This document shows positions 21,954 through 30,216 of a DNA stretch of 31,764 nucleotides, piece by piece. Source of the DNA: Elusimicrobia bacterium UBA4817 (GTDB taxonomy: Bacteria > Elusimicrobiota > UBA8919); NCBI GenBank assembly GCA_002402375.1, contig DHFT01000008.1, positions 1-31,764 on the forward strand, read 5' to 3'. Positions within the stretch are counted from its first letter, which is position 1. Each line of letters starts with the position of its first letter. A program made the position numbers and the translations under genes. The notes beneath the pieces were generated by a model that was not told where the DNA came from, ran no database searches, and worked only from the letters and a program-made list of their open reading frames with translations.

Positions 21954-22982
21954 ATGGACACAACACTTTTGATTGGCGCTATTATAACAATACTCGCTTT
22001 ATCTTTTGATTTTACAAACGGTTTTCATGATTCCGCCAACATAGTTGCAACCGTAATAGTCACGCACGCATTAAGCCCGGAGATGGCACTAACTTTAGCT
22101 GCCATTGCCGAATTTATCGGCGCATATTTTTTGGGAACCGCAGTCGCAGAAACGATCGGAAAAGGAATAGTGAATCCGAGTGTTATGCAATCGGGGCAAA
22201 TAGGTGCAATAGTTATTATAGCCGCATTAACCGGCGCTATTTCGTGGAATCTCATCACGTGGTATTTCGGGATACCGTCTTCTTCTTCGCATGCTTTAAT
22301 CGGCGGGCTTGTCGGCGCTTTTTTATTCGGTTGGGGACCCGAACCGATTCACTGGGTCAACGTATGGCATATAATTTTTATTATGATTATTTCACCGATT
22401 ATTGGTCTTATATTAACATTTGTCTTTACGCGACTCACTCTTTTTTGCTGCCAATGGGCTACACCAAAAGCAAATAAAGTTTTCAAAAAATTGCAGATTG
22501 TCACATGCGTCACCCAGGCACTTGCTCACGGAACAAATGATGCACAGAAAACAATGGGTGTCATAACATTTGCCTTAATTATTTTGGGATTGCACAAAAT
22601 ACCTGACGGGCAGCCAATGTCCGTACCGCACTGGGTAGTTATTTCCTGCGCCCTGACAATATCTATCGGAATGGCAACCGGCGGCTGGAAAATAATAAAA
22701 ACACTCGGCGGGAAATTTTATAAAATACGACCGATTCATGGATTTGCCTCGCAAGCCACATCAACTTTAATAATATACTTAACTGCGGTTTTTGGTTTCC
22801 CAATTTCCACAACACAGGTTATTTCCTCGTCAATTATGGGAGCAGGAGCCGCGTGCCGTCTAAAAATGATAAGATGGGGAGTGGCTCAAGATATGGCAGC
22901 CGCATGGTTAATTACGATTCCGGCAAGCGGACTTATTGCAGGAACAACATTATTTATTCTTAATAAAATTTTTGTAAAATAA
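21954..22982 (+). CDS. pitA: PiT-family inorganic phosphate transporter
   Basis: 342-aa integral membrane protein, about ten helices, that imports phosphate with H+ or Na+. The duplicated family signatures are DFTNGFHDSANIVATVI (N-half, about residues 20-36) and AHGTNDAQKTMGVI (C-half), plus PSSSSHALIGGLVGA and FPISTTQVISSSIMGAG. AGGAGG lies 12 nt before the ATG. It is the only plus-strand housekeeping gene and is convergent with phoR. No PhoU-like DUF47 partner accompanies it. Regulation by PhoB is suggested by the upstream 11-bp repeats and the neighbouring two-component genes. Confidence 0.94.
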   Translation: MDTTLLIGAIITILALSFDFTNGFHDSANIVATVIVTHALSPEMALTLAAIAEFIGAYFLGTAVAETIGKGIVNPSVMQSGQIGAIVIIAALTGAISWNLITWYFGIPSSSSHALIGGLVGAFLFGWGPEPIHWVNVWHIIFIMIISPIIGLILTFVFTRLTLFCCQWATPKANKVFKKLQIVTCVTQALAHGTNDAQKTMGVITFALIILGLHKIPDGQPMSVPHWVVISCALTISIGMATGGWKIIKTLGGKFYKIRPIHGFASQATSTLIIYLTAVFGFPISTTQVISSSIMGAGAACRLKMIRWGVAQDMAAAWLITIPASGLIAGTTLFILNKIFVK

Positions 22983-23011
22983 AAACCTTGAAGAAACCGA
23001 AACAAATTTTA

Positions 23012-24415
23012 CTAAACAGTTTTAGGCAAAAATACAGAAAAAACAGAACCATTACCGGGCTGACTTGTCACAGTTATCCTGCCGTTGTGCAACTGAATTA
23101 TATGCTTTACAATTGATAGCCCCAAACCCGTCCCGCCCATGTCTCTTGAACGGGCAACATCTACACGGTAAAATCTTTCAAAAATACGGTCTATATGTCC
23201 GGCGGGGATCCCGATGCCTGTGTCCGAAATACCTATCTTAACCATATCCGACAAATTTTGCGCTGTGATAAATATTTTGCCGCTGTCAGACGTAAATTTT
23301 ATGGCGTTATCTAAAAGATTAAAAAACACCTGCTCTAACTTTTTTTCATCCGCCGGAATTTCAGGAATATCCGCAGGGATATCAATATCTATAAACTGGT
23401 TTTTTAAATGAATACTGTCTTCCAGCAGCTTGATTACATTATTTATTATATCTTTCAGGTTAACCGGCACAAAATCTATCTTTATTTCTTTCGTCTCAAT
23501 TTTTGAAAGAGTAAGCAAATCGTCAACTATATTATTAAGCCGGTTAGTATGATTCAACGCAATCTCAAGGAACTCCCTCGCTTCTTTTTCATTGTGAATC
23601 GCTCCGGACAGCAAAGTTTCAACGGCGCCGCCAATGGCGGTAATCGGCGTCTTTATTTCATGCGAGACATTGGCGACAAATTCCGTTACCACCGTGATTT
23701 TTCTCTGGACTTCACTGGAAAGCGTATTGAAACTTGCAGCGAGATGTCCCAGCTCATCGGCTGAATTAATTTCCAGTTTCTGGCGATAATTACCTTTTGC
23801 CATCTGCTCGGCGATATTTCTCATTTTAACAAGCGGCTTCACTAAAGAAGCATTTGTTAAAAAACTAAGTCCGAATGCAATAAGCATACCTACAAGTATT
23901 GAAAAAAGAATTATTTTCTGAATGTGCGCGAGGCCGGCTTTCACGTAAGAGAGGGGTTCCGATATTCTTACTATCCCAAAAAGTTTTCCTTTTTCCAAAA
24001 CAGGAACCGCTACATAAAGCATATCCGTTTTTAAAGTATGGCTGTAGTGTATATTTTTCCCTACTTTTCCAGCAAGGGCATCTTTTATTTCCGGGCGATT
24101 AGCATGATTTTCCATTTGATGCGGGTCTTCGGTAGAATCTCCCATTACAATGCCATCCGGATAAATTACGGTTATTCTTGTATTTGTTTCCACCGCAAGA
24201 ATTTTTGTTAACGACTGCATTTTTTTCATATCGTTTTTTATTAAACTGTCTTTTATTACTTCTTTCAGCAATTTAGCCGATAACGCAAGTTTGTCAACAG
24301 TTATATCCTCATAATAATTTTTCATAAAATAACCGATTGTAACGGTTAAAATGCTGAACGAAACGATAATGACTATTATGTGGGAACCGAAAAGTTTTTT
24401 AAATATCCCGCTCAT
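23012..24415 (-). CDS. phoR: PhoR-like sensor histidine kinase
   Basis: 467 aa. TM1 (about 12-32), an extracytoplasmic sensor region with a Cache/PAS-like YPDGIVMGDSTEDP, TM2 (about 165-187), HAMP (about 190-242), HisKA with the phospho-accepting His in FVANVSHEIKTPITAI, and an ATPase domain with NLLDNAIKFT (N box), DTGIGIP (G1), FERFYRVD (F) and GGTGLGLSIVKHI (G2). It is encoded 4 nt after phoB and is a complete kinase. The PhoR assignment rests on the domain plan and the convergent phosphate permease; phosphate is not proven as the signal. Confidence 0.88.
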   Translation of the reverse strand: MSGIFKKLFGSHIIVIIVSFSILTVTIGYFMKNYYEDITVDKLALSAKLLKEVIKDSLIKNDMKKMQSLTKILAVETNTRITVIYPDGIVMGDSTEDPHQMENHANRPEIKDALAGKVGKNIHYSHTLKTDMLYVAVPVLEKGKLFGIVRISEPLSYVKAGLAHIQKIILFSILVGMLIAFGLSFLTNASLVKPLVKMRNIAEQMAKGNYRQKLEINSADELGHLAASFNTLSSEVQRKITVVTEFVANVSHEIKTPITAIGGAVETLLSGAIHNEKEAREFLEIALNHTNRLNNIVDDLLTLSKIETKEIKIDFVPVNLKDIINNVIKLLEDSIHLKNQFIDIDIPADIPEIPADEKKLEQVFFNLLDNAIKFTSDSGKIFITAQNLSDMVKIGISDTGIGIPAGHIDRIFERFYRVDVARSRDMGGTGLGLSIVKHIIQLHNGRITVTSQPGNGSVFSVFLPKTV

Positions 24416-24419
24416 AAAA

Positions 24420-25118
24420 TTATTTCGTATCTTTGAAACGATATCCGATACCTCTTATCGTTTCAATTAAATCGCCGGACAATCCGAGTTTTTGCCGCAG
24501 CCATGTTATATGAACGTCTACCGCCTTGTCTGCGGTCGTAGTTTCCTCACCCCAGGCATTTTTTAACAGTTCATCGCGGGTAAAAACTTTGCCGGGATTT
24601 TCCGCCAGTAAAGTCAGAATGTTAAATTCTAAATTTGTCAGATTTACGGGTTCGCCTGCAATTTTAACGTTGTGCTTTGGGATATCAATTTCTATATCGC
24701 CGACGTTTATTATTTCTGCAATGCTCTTGTTGATTCCTGTTTTCGACCGTCTCAAAACGGTCTTTACTTTTTCCACGAGTATTTTGGGACTAAAAGGTTT
24801 CGTTATGTAGTCGTCCGCACCCATTTTTAATCCCTTAATAATATCCGCTTCATCAGATTTTACGGTGAGAAAAATTATCGGGATATTTTTGGTTTTATCG
24901 TTCATTTTTAGTTTTTTGCAGATTTCCAGACCGTTCATTCCGGGCAGCATAATATCAAGAATGATGAGATTGATATTATCGGTAGAATCGATAATATCTA
25001 ACGCCGAGCCGCCCGAATACGCCTTAACGACTTCAAACCCTTCTTTCTTTAAATGATATTGAACAATCTTTACGATGTCTTTTTCATCGTCTACGATAAA
25101 AATTTTTTCTTTTGACAT
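24420..25118 (-). CDS. phoB: PhoB-like response regulator (OmpR family)
   Basis: 232 aa. Receiver domain with the acidic pair DDE near residue 11, the phospho-acceptor Asp in LIILDIMLPGMNG, Thr in IIFLTVKS and Lys in ITKPFSP. The C-terminal winged helix contains NPGKVFTRDELLKNAW, VDVHITWLRQKL and the typical end TIRGIGYRF. A GGGGGG stretch about 12 nt upstream acts as its ribosome-binding site. It follows tlyA by 32 nt, so it may be cotranscribed with the isoprenoid genes. Partner of the adjacent kinase; likely controls pitA. Confidence 0.9.
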   Translation of the reverse strand: MSKEKIFIVDDEKDIVKIVQYHLKKEGFEVVKAYSGGSALDIIDSTDNINLIILDIMLPGMNGLEICKKLKMNDKTKNIPIIFLTVKSDEADIIKGLKMGADDYITKPFSPKILVEKVKTVLRRSKTGINKSIAEIINVGDIEIDIPKHNVKIAGEPVNLTNLEFNILTLLAENPGKVFTRDELLKNAWGEETTTADKAVDVHITWLRQKLGLSGDLIETIRGIGYRFKDTK

Positions 25119-25150
25119 ATCTATTGTAATCCCCCCTTTTTTGACAATAT

Positions 25151-25879
25151 CTAATTTTTAAGGTATAAAAAATGTTCTAAATTTCCTTTGGGACCTTTTA
25201 TGGGCGAAGCGGTTTCGCCGAGAAGTTTTAATCCGATTTCTTTTGAAAAATTTTTGATTTTTTCTATGGCGAGAGCACGGATTTTTTCGTCTTTTACAAC
25301 ACCTTCTTGGGTAGAGCCTTTAGGGGCTTCAAATTGAGGTTTTACGAGAGCAATTATTTCGCCACCGGTTTTAAGAAGTTCTCGGACTTTCGGCAGAACC
25401 TTTTCAAGCGAGATAAATGAAACATCCACAACCGCTAAATCTATTTCATCTTTCAACAAATTTTTATCAAAATATCTGATATTCGTTTTTTCAATATTGA
25501 CAATTTGCGGATTGTTTCTTAACTTAGAATCAAAAACACCGTAACCGACATCCACGCTATAAACTTTTTTCGCACCGTTTTTTAACAAACAGTCGGTGAA
25601 ACCGCCGGTCGAAGCACCGACATCAAGGCAGATTTTATCTTTAACGCAGACGGACAATTCTTCAAGCGCTTTTTTTAGTTTAATTCCGCCGCGCGAGACG
25701 AATTCATCCGGCTCTTTTATGGAAATTCCGGAAGTTTCCGAAACGGCAAAACCGGGTTTCGTGATAATTTTACCGTCAACGGTAACTTTGCCTTCCATTA
25801 CAAGTGCCGTTGATTTATTCAGAGATGGAACAAGTCCTCTTTTGAAAATCAGGACATCTAACCGGATTTTTTGAGCCAT
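25151..25879 (-). CDS. tlyA: TlyA-family rRNA methyltransferase (S4 plus FtsJ-like)
   Basis: 242 aa. The N-terminal S4 RNA-binding domain (RLDVLIFKRGLVPSLNKSTALVMEGKVTVDGK) leads into an FtsJ-like SAM methyltransferase with SRGGIKLKKAL, LDVGASTGGFTDCLL, DVGYGVFD, VVDVSFISL and VKPQFE. In other bacteria this family 2'-O-methylates rRNA cytidines; it has also been called hemolysin. The start lies 22 nt inside the end of dxs, so the genes are coupled, as in many genomes that pair dxs and tlyA. Confidence 0.94.
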   Translation of the reverse strand: MAQKIRLDVLIFKRGLVPSLNKSTALVMEGKVTVDGKIITKPGFAVSETSGISIKEPDEFVSRGGIKLKKALEELSVCVKDKICLDVGASTGGFTDCLLKNGAKKVYSVDVGYGVFDSKLRNNPQIVNIEKTNIRYFDKNLLKDEIDLAVVDVSFISLEKVLPKVRELLKTGGEIIALVKPQFEAPKGSTQEGVVKDEKIRALAIEKIKNFSKEIGLKLLGETASPIKGPKGNLEHFLYLKN

Positions 25880-27714
25880 TCTTTTATGTTGGTGTGAATT
25901 TGAGCGGAGGTCAAGCCGTATTTTTCTCTAATCTCATTCTGTCGGCCGTGCTCAACGAATTTATCAGGAAGACCTATTGTCTGAATTTTTACATCTCTAT
26001 CTTTTAACAATTCGCAGACGGCATTTCCGAAACCACCGGAAAGGACATTTTCTTCAACGGTAACTATTTTTTTCACCCTTTTAGAGATATTTTTTATTAA
26101 ATCAATATCAAGCGGTTTTACAAAACGGGCGTTGACAACGCCGCAGGAAATGTTTTCGGATTGAAAAATCTTCGCAACGCTAATGGATACACCGACTAAA
26201 TTTCCGACTGCCAGAATAAAAAGATCTTTGCCTTCTTTAACGATTTCGGATTTTCCGACGGCAAGAACCTTAACATCTTTTTCCAACTTGACGCCAGTTC
26301 CTTCACCGCGGGGATAGCGGATAGCGACGGGACAGTCCAGCATTAAGGCGGTTTTCAGCATATTTTGTAAATCATTTTCGTCGGAAGGAGTCATTATCAC
26401 GATATTCGGAATCATTCTTAAATACGACAAATCAAATGCGCCCTGATGAGTGGCACCGTCCTCACCGACGATACCCGCACGGTCTATCGCGAAAACAACC
26501 GGCAGATTTTGCAGACAAACATCATGAATTATTTCATCAAGTGCTCTCTGTAAAAAGGTTGAATAAATCGCAACCACCGGTTTATACCCGGAGGCGGCGA
26601 GCCCTGCGGCAAAAGTTACGGCGTGACCTTCGGCGATTCCCACATCAAAAAATCTTTTAGGAAACTCTTTCTGAAAATCGGTAAGCCCGACACCGTCCGA
26701 CATTGCTGCGGTAATTGCAATTATTTTTTTATTTTCTTTGGCAAGATGGACAATCGTCTGTGAAAAAATTTTTGTGTATGTCGGAATTTTTGAATTATTC
26801 GCCGGCTCACCGGTAATGATGTTGAACGAACCTACGCCGTGAAAGGCCGTCGGATGATCCTCGGCGGGTGCGTAACCCTTGCCTTTTTTAGTCAAAACAT
26901 GAAGCAAAACCGGGCCCTTGAGATTTTTCACCTTTGATAAAATTTCTATAAGTTTGCCGATGTCATGGCCGTCAACGGGACCCAGATACGCAAAACCCAT
27001 TTCTTCAAAAAGCATTCCGGGAAAAAGAAGTACCCTGAACCTCTTCGCTACGCGCATTATCTGCGAACCCCAAAAATGTATGCGAGAGAGGAATGTATCA
27101 ACTTTTTTATATAGTTTGTTGTAAAGTCCGCCGGTTAGAAGTTTCGTAAGATAAGCCGCAAGAGCGCCGACACGATGAGAAATGAACATTTCATTATCGT
27201 TGAGAATCACAAGCATATCAGTGCCTGAATGTCCAGCATTAAGAAGCCCCTCGTAGGCAAGCCCGCCGGTTAAAGCACCATCTCCTACGACGGCAACAAC
27301 TTTATATGTGTCCGCATTTAAATCACGGGCAACTGCGAAACCGAGTGCGGCAGAAATCGCCGTTGAAGAATGCCCGACACCGAATGCATCGTATTCCGAT
27401 TCTGCAATTTTCGGAAAACCACTGATGCTGTCCGTTTGACGCAGAGTTGCGAATTTTTCGCGGCGGCCGGTAAGAATTTTATGCGAGTATGCCTGATGTC
27501 CCACATCCCAGATAATTTTGTCCTTCGGCGCATTAAAAACATAATGCAGGGCTATTGCAAGTTCCACCGCACCCAGAGACGGCGCCAGATGGCCGCCGGT
27601 ATTGGAAACGCTGGAAAGCATGAAATCCCGGATTTCTTTCGCAAGTTCCGGTAAAAGTTCCTTTTTTATCAGACGCAAATCGCTCGGATTATTTATTTTT
27701 TCAAGAATGCCCAT
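25858..27714 (-). CDS. dxs: 1-deoxy-D-xylulose-5-phosphate synthase
   Basis: 618-aa thiamine-diphosphate enzyme that joins pyruvate and glyceraldehyde-3-phosphate in the first step of the MEP isoprenoid route. Recognisable: DVGHQAYSHKILTGR, the ThDP motif GDGALTGGLAYEGLLNAGH ... NDNEMFIS, FEEMGFAYLGPVDGHD, DVGIAEGHAVTFAAGLA, DRAGIVGEDGATHQGAFDLSYLR, and a C-terminal transketolase domain. The ATG shares one base with the ispA stop (TAATG). It forms the usual ispA-dxs-tlyA group. Confidence 0.97.
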   Translation of the reverse strand: MGILEKINNPSDLRLIKKELLPELAKEIRDFMLSSVSNTGGHLAPSLGAVELAIALHYVFNAPKDKIIWDVGHQAYSHKILTGRREKFATLRQTDSISGFPKIAESEYDAFGVGHSSTAISAALGFAVARDLNADTYKVVAVVGDGALTGGLAYEGLLNAGHSGTDMLVILNDNEMFISHRVGALAAYLTKLLTGGLYNKLYKKVDTFLSRIHFWGSQIMRVAKRFRVLLFPGMLFEEMGFAYLGPVDGHDIGKLIEILSKVKNLKGPVLLHVLTKKGKGYAPAEDHPTAFHGVGSFNIITGEPANNSKIPTYTKIFSQTIVHLAKENKKIIAITAAMSDGVGLTDFQKEFPKRFFDVGIAEGHAVTFAAGLAASGYKPVVAIYSTFLQRALDEIIHDVCLQNLPVVFAIDRAGIVGEDGATHQGAFDLSYLRMIPNIVIMTPSDENDLQNMLKTALMLDCPVAIRYPRGEGTGVKLEKDVKVLAVGKSEIVKEGKDLFILAVGNLVGVSISVAKIFQSENISCGVVNARFVKPLDIDLIKNISKRVKKIVTVEENVLSGGFGNAVCELLKDRDVKIQTIGLPDKFVEHGRQNEIREKYGLTSAQIHTNIKEWLKKSG

Positions 27715-28565
27715 TAAAAATCCCTTTTTACGATATAGTCGGCCAGTTCGTTAAATATATATGCTTTTTTACCGAAAATTTTCAGGTCGTTTTTCGCGCT
27801 TTTAATTAATGCTTTTGCTTTTTCTTTTGATTTTTCTATTCCGTAAATTGACGGATAGGTCAGTTTTTTATTCTTTAAGTCGGAACCGGTTTTGCCGAGT
27901 TTTTTCTTATTACCGATAATATCCAAAATATCGTCGGCAATCTGAAATGCGAGACCAATTTTTCTTCCGTAATTTGAAATCGCCTTTATTTTTAGCGATG
28001 AAGCATTTGATAAAATTGCACCGGCTTTTAACGAAACCTCTATCATTTTCGCCGTCTTATGTTCGTGAATATATTCCAGTTTTCCTTTTTCCTTTTTCCT
28101 TTTTCCTTCCATCTCCAAATCCGCAACCTGCCCGCCCACCATTCCTTTTGTTCCGGCAGCAATTGCAATTTCCCTCACAACTTTCGGGTCAATAATTTCA
28201 AACGCTTTTGTCAGAAGTCCATCGCCGGCAAGTATCGCGACCGCTTCGCCGAATTTTTTGTGAGATGTCAATTTTCCCCGACGAAAATCATCATTATCCA
28301 TTGCCGGCAAGTCATCGTGAATGAGTGAATAAGTATGGAGCATCTCAATTCCGCAGGCACTCGGCAAAATATTTTTTGGGTTTCCGCCACAAATTTCACA
28401 AGCGGCAAAACACAAAATCGGACGAAGCCGTTTCCCGCCGGCGAAAACACTGTATTTCATCGCAGTATTGATACTTGACGGCTCATCTGCACTTTTCAGA
28501 AAATATTTTTTCAGCGCATTATCAATAATAGATTTTCTTTTTTTAAGATAAGCTTGTAAGTCCAT
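27714..28565 (-). CDS. ispA: Polyprenyl (farnesyl/geranylgeranyl) diphosphate synthase
   Basis: About 283 aa from the ATG at 28565; the frame opens earlier at TTG 28574. It condenses isopentenyl diphosphate into C15/C20 chains. First Asp-rich motif DDLPAMDND (84-92), lysine/arginine site GGKRLRP, and second motif FQIADDILD (207-215) followed by GKTGSDLKNKKLTYP. Residues 152-162 (MEGKRKKEKGK) are encoded by a CCTTTTT repeat array where homologs usually have a short linker. No clear Shine-Dalgarno is visible; a palindromic repeat lies 8 nt upstream. Confidence 0.95.
   Translation of the reverse strand: MDLQAYLKKRKSIIDNALKKYFLKSADEPSSINTAMKYSVFAGGKRLRPILCFAACEICGGNPKNILPSACGIEMLHTYSLIHDDLPAMDNDDFRRGKLTSHKKFGEAVAILAGDGLLTKAFEIIDPKVVREIAIAAGTKGMVGGQVADLEMEGKRKKEKGKLEYIHEHKTAKMIEVSLKAGAILSNASSLKIKAISNYGRKIGLAFQIADDILDIIGNKKKLGKTGSDLKNKKLTYPSIYGIEKSKEKAKALIKSAKNDLKIFGKKAYIFNELADYIVKRDF
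28084..28106. repeat. Heptanucleotide tandem repeat CCTTTTT inside ispA
   Basis: Three perfect CCTTTTT units (28084-28104), with partial copies at both ends. They encode a Lys-rich loop of the synthase. Confidence 0.9.
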
Positions 28566-28572
28566 AATTTTC

Positions 28573-28610
28573 AATTAGTCCAATTGGTCTAATTGGGACA
28601 AATGTCCCAA
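28573..28610. repeat. Palindromic 9-nt-period repeat upstream of ispA
   Basis: Units AATTAGTCC, AATTGGTCT, AATTGGGAC, AAATGTCCC follow in 9-nt steps and contain the palindrome TGGGACA/TGTCCCA. Related to the copy at 18061-18088. Confidence 0.7.
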
Positions 28611-28650
28611 AACAGTTTTCAGATGCCGATTTTTTGTATTTCTATCGCAG

Positions 28651-28678
28651 ATTATACAAAATTTTTCCAAAAACACAA
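28651..28678 (-). promoter_or_regulatory. Candidate promoter of the ispA-dxs-tlyA operon
   Basis: Minus strand: TATAAT (28651-28656) with TTGTGT 16 nt upstream (28673-28678). The -10 box is perfect and the -35 box weak. The -35 part lies in the A-rich edge of the direct repeat at 28671-28710. Confidence 0.45.
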
Positions 28679-28710
28679 TAAAAAAATGACCGTCAGTAGT
28701 CCGGCCATTT
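28671..28710. repeat. Direct repeat, left copy (about 40 bp)
   Basis: An A-rich lead (AAACACAATAAAAAAA) followed by a 23-bp identical core beginning GACCGTCAGTAGTCC. The same sequence occurs at 29974-30016, on the other side of the ATPase gene. Confidence 0.85.
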
Positions 28711-28737
28711 CTCAATTCACGTAAGACATCCTGTATA

Positions 28738-29895
28738 TTAAGCTATTTTAATCTTCTCGGGGTGAAGTTTCAACAAAAACTCTTCACAAGGTATACACAA
28801 TATTCCGTTTTTCATTATACGCTCTTTGCCGCGGTAAAGAAAATAGGCGGTGCTTTCGGGGTAATCTTCCTTGAAACTTTTCAACGGACGCAAATCTTCC
28901 GGACGTATTCTTGATGTATTTTTAACTTCTATCGCCCAAAATACTTTTTCTCCGTAAACTACAAAATCAACTTCCGAACCCGCTGCTGTCCGCCAGAAAT
29001 AAACCTTATTATTTTCTCCGCTGTATGAATTCCAAGCCATAAGATGCTGCGCAACCAATCCTTCAAGCGCGCTTCCGCCGATTTCTTCGGATTTGTCTAA
29101 AGGACCTGACGGGCGAAGCGAACGGTAAACTCCCGCATCAAAAAAATAAAACTTCGGGTGGGAAACAACGACTCTTTTAGCGCGTTTTGTAAATACGGGC
29201 AGCCGGAACGCCAATAACAAATCTTCAAGAATTGCTATGTATCCCTCTACCACTTTTCTTTCAACTTCACAATCACGGGCGACATTGGTTATATTAAGCA
29301 CCGAACCGTGCGAAAAACTTACTGATTCTAAAAACCTTGAAAAATTCCCGATGTTCCTGACCAAACCTTCCGCCTGCACTTCTTCTCTTACATACAAAGA
29401 TGCATAAGTTTTTAAAACAGCGTCTGGATTTTGAGCCGACACCACGAGAGGTAATAAGCCCTGATTCAAAACATTGTTTAGGTTGAATTTTTTCCCTAAT
29501 TCCGCAGCCATAAAAGGATGCATTGTTTTTTTTATAACTCTTCCTGCAAGTAAATCGGCACCCGTTTTTTTAAGTTTACGCGAACTTGAACCGGTCAATA
29601 TAAACTGTTTTTTTATTTTTTTTTCTATAAGCGAGTGAATAACGCCCAAAAGTTCCGGAACCTTCTGAATTTCATCAATAACGACCGTTTTCTTATCCGG
29701 ATTGGCAAGGACAATTTCCCGCAGACGTTCGGGGTAAGCGCTGTATGAACGAAAAACATCCGCTTCAAGTAAATCTATCCAAACAGCATCAGGATAGTTT
29801 TGTTTCAGATATGTGGTTTTACCCGTGCCGCGAGGCCCGAAAAGAAAAAAATTGTATTTTTGCGGCAGAAAAATTCTGGGTATTAGAGTTTCCAT
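28738..29895 (-). CDS. AAA_14/DUF4143 ATPase
   Basis: 385 aa. N-terminal AAA ATPase: Walker A FLFGPRGTGKTT (about 17-28), Walker B VVIDEIQKVPEL, sensor ILTGSSSRKL. The C-terminal DUF4143 domain carries a PD-(D/E)XK-like signature, GSEVDFVVYGEKVFWAIEVKN. This family is abundant in bacteria and archaea, often in mobile or accessory positions, with no settled function; defence or toxin-antitoxin roles are only suggested. It stands alone, bracketed by direct repeats. No good Shine-Dalgarno precedes the ATG. Confidence 0.9.
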   Translation of the reverse strand: METLIPRIFLPQKYNFFLFGPRGTGKTTYLKQNYPDAVWIDLLEADVFRSYSAYPERLREIVLANPDKKTVVIDEIQKVPELLGVIHSLIEKKIKKQFILTGSSSRKLKKTGADLLAGRVIKKTMHPFMAAELGKKFNLNNVLNQGLLPLVVSAQNPDAVLKTYASLYVREEVQAEGLVRNIGNFSRFLESVSFSHGSVLNITNVARDCEVERKVVEGYIAILEDLLLAFRLPVFTKRAKRVVVSHPKFYFFDAGVYRSLRPSGPLDKSEEIGGSALEGLVAQHLMAWNSYSGENNKVYFWRTAAGSEVDFVVYGEKVFWAIEVKNTSRIRPEDLRPLKSFKEDYPESTAYFLYRGKERIMKNGILCIPCEEFLLKLHPEKIKIA

Positions 29896-29973
29896 ATTAA
29901 GTCCATATTTGGAATTACTGTTTCCGAAAACATATTAACATATTGCCCGTTTTTTGTCAAGAGAAAAGTGCGT

Positions 29974-30016
29974 AAACACAAAAATAAAAAAACGACCGTC
30001 AGTAGTCCGGCCATTT
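29974..30016. repeat. Direct repeat, right copy (about 43 bp)
   Basis: Same A-rich lead and identical 23-bp core as 28671-28710, in the same orientation. Confidence 0.85.
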
Positions 30017-30041
30017 TGCATTTTTGCAATTTATCTTCGCC

Positions 30042-30086
30042 TGTCATTGCGAGACCCCGCTTCGGCGGAGCCGGGGCAATCTCAAA
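30042..30086. repeat. REP-like palindromic element
   Basis: TGTCATTGCGAGACCCC ... GGGGCAATCTCA: CATTGCGAGA is mirrored by GGCAATCTC, and the centre folds as CCCCG-CTTC-GGC-GGAG-CGGGG with one bulge. This TCATTGCGAG...GCAATCTC form is a widespread intergenic repeat in bacterial genomes. Confidence 0.75.
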
Positions 30087-30157
30087 ACTTTTTAACCGCT
30101 CAATTGAGGACCGTTGTATAATATCTTAAGTCTTTATATATAACTACTTGAAATTAA

Positions 30158-30215
30158 GAGCCACCTGTGATAGAGTATTATTTACCCAAACAAAACTCTA
30201 AACAGGAGGTGGCTC
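30158..30215 (+). promoter_or_regulatory. RBS-sequestering hairpin before the IS110 transposase
   Basis: GAGCCACC (30158-30165) is the exact complement of GGTGGCTC (30208-30215), with inner arms TAGAGT (30171-30176) and ACTCTA (30195-30200). The ribosome-binding site AGGAGG (30204-30209) lies in the closing arm, 7 nt before the ATG. Folded RNA should block translation, as expected when transcription enters from outside the element. Confidence 0.75.
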
Positions 30216-30216
30216 T

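Larger units (their letters stand above)
29896..30216. other. Intergenic region between the ATPase and the IS110 transposase
   Basis: 321 bp with no gene. It contains the right direct-repeat copy (29974-30016), a REP-like palindrome (30042-30086), a lone TATAAT (30117-30122) and the structured transposase leader (30158-30215). Confidence 0.7.
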
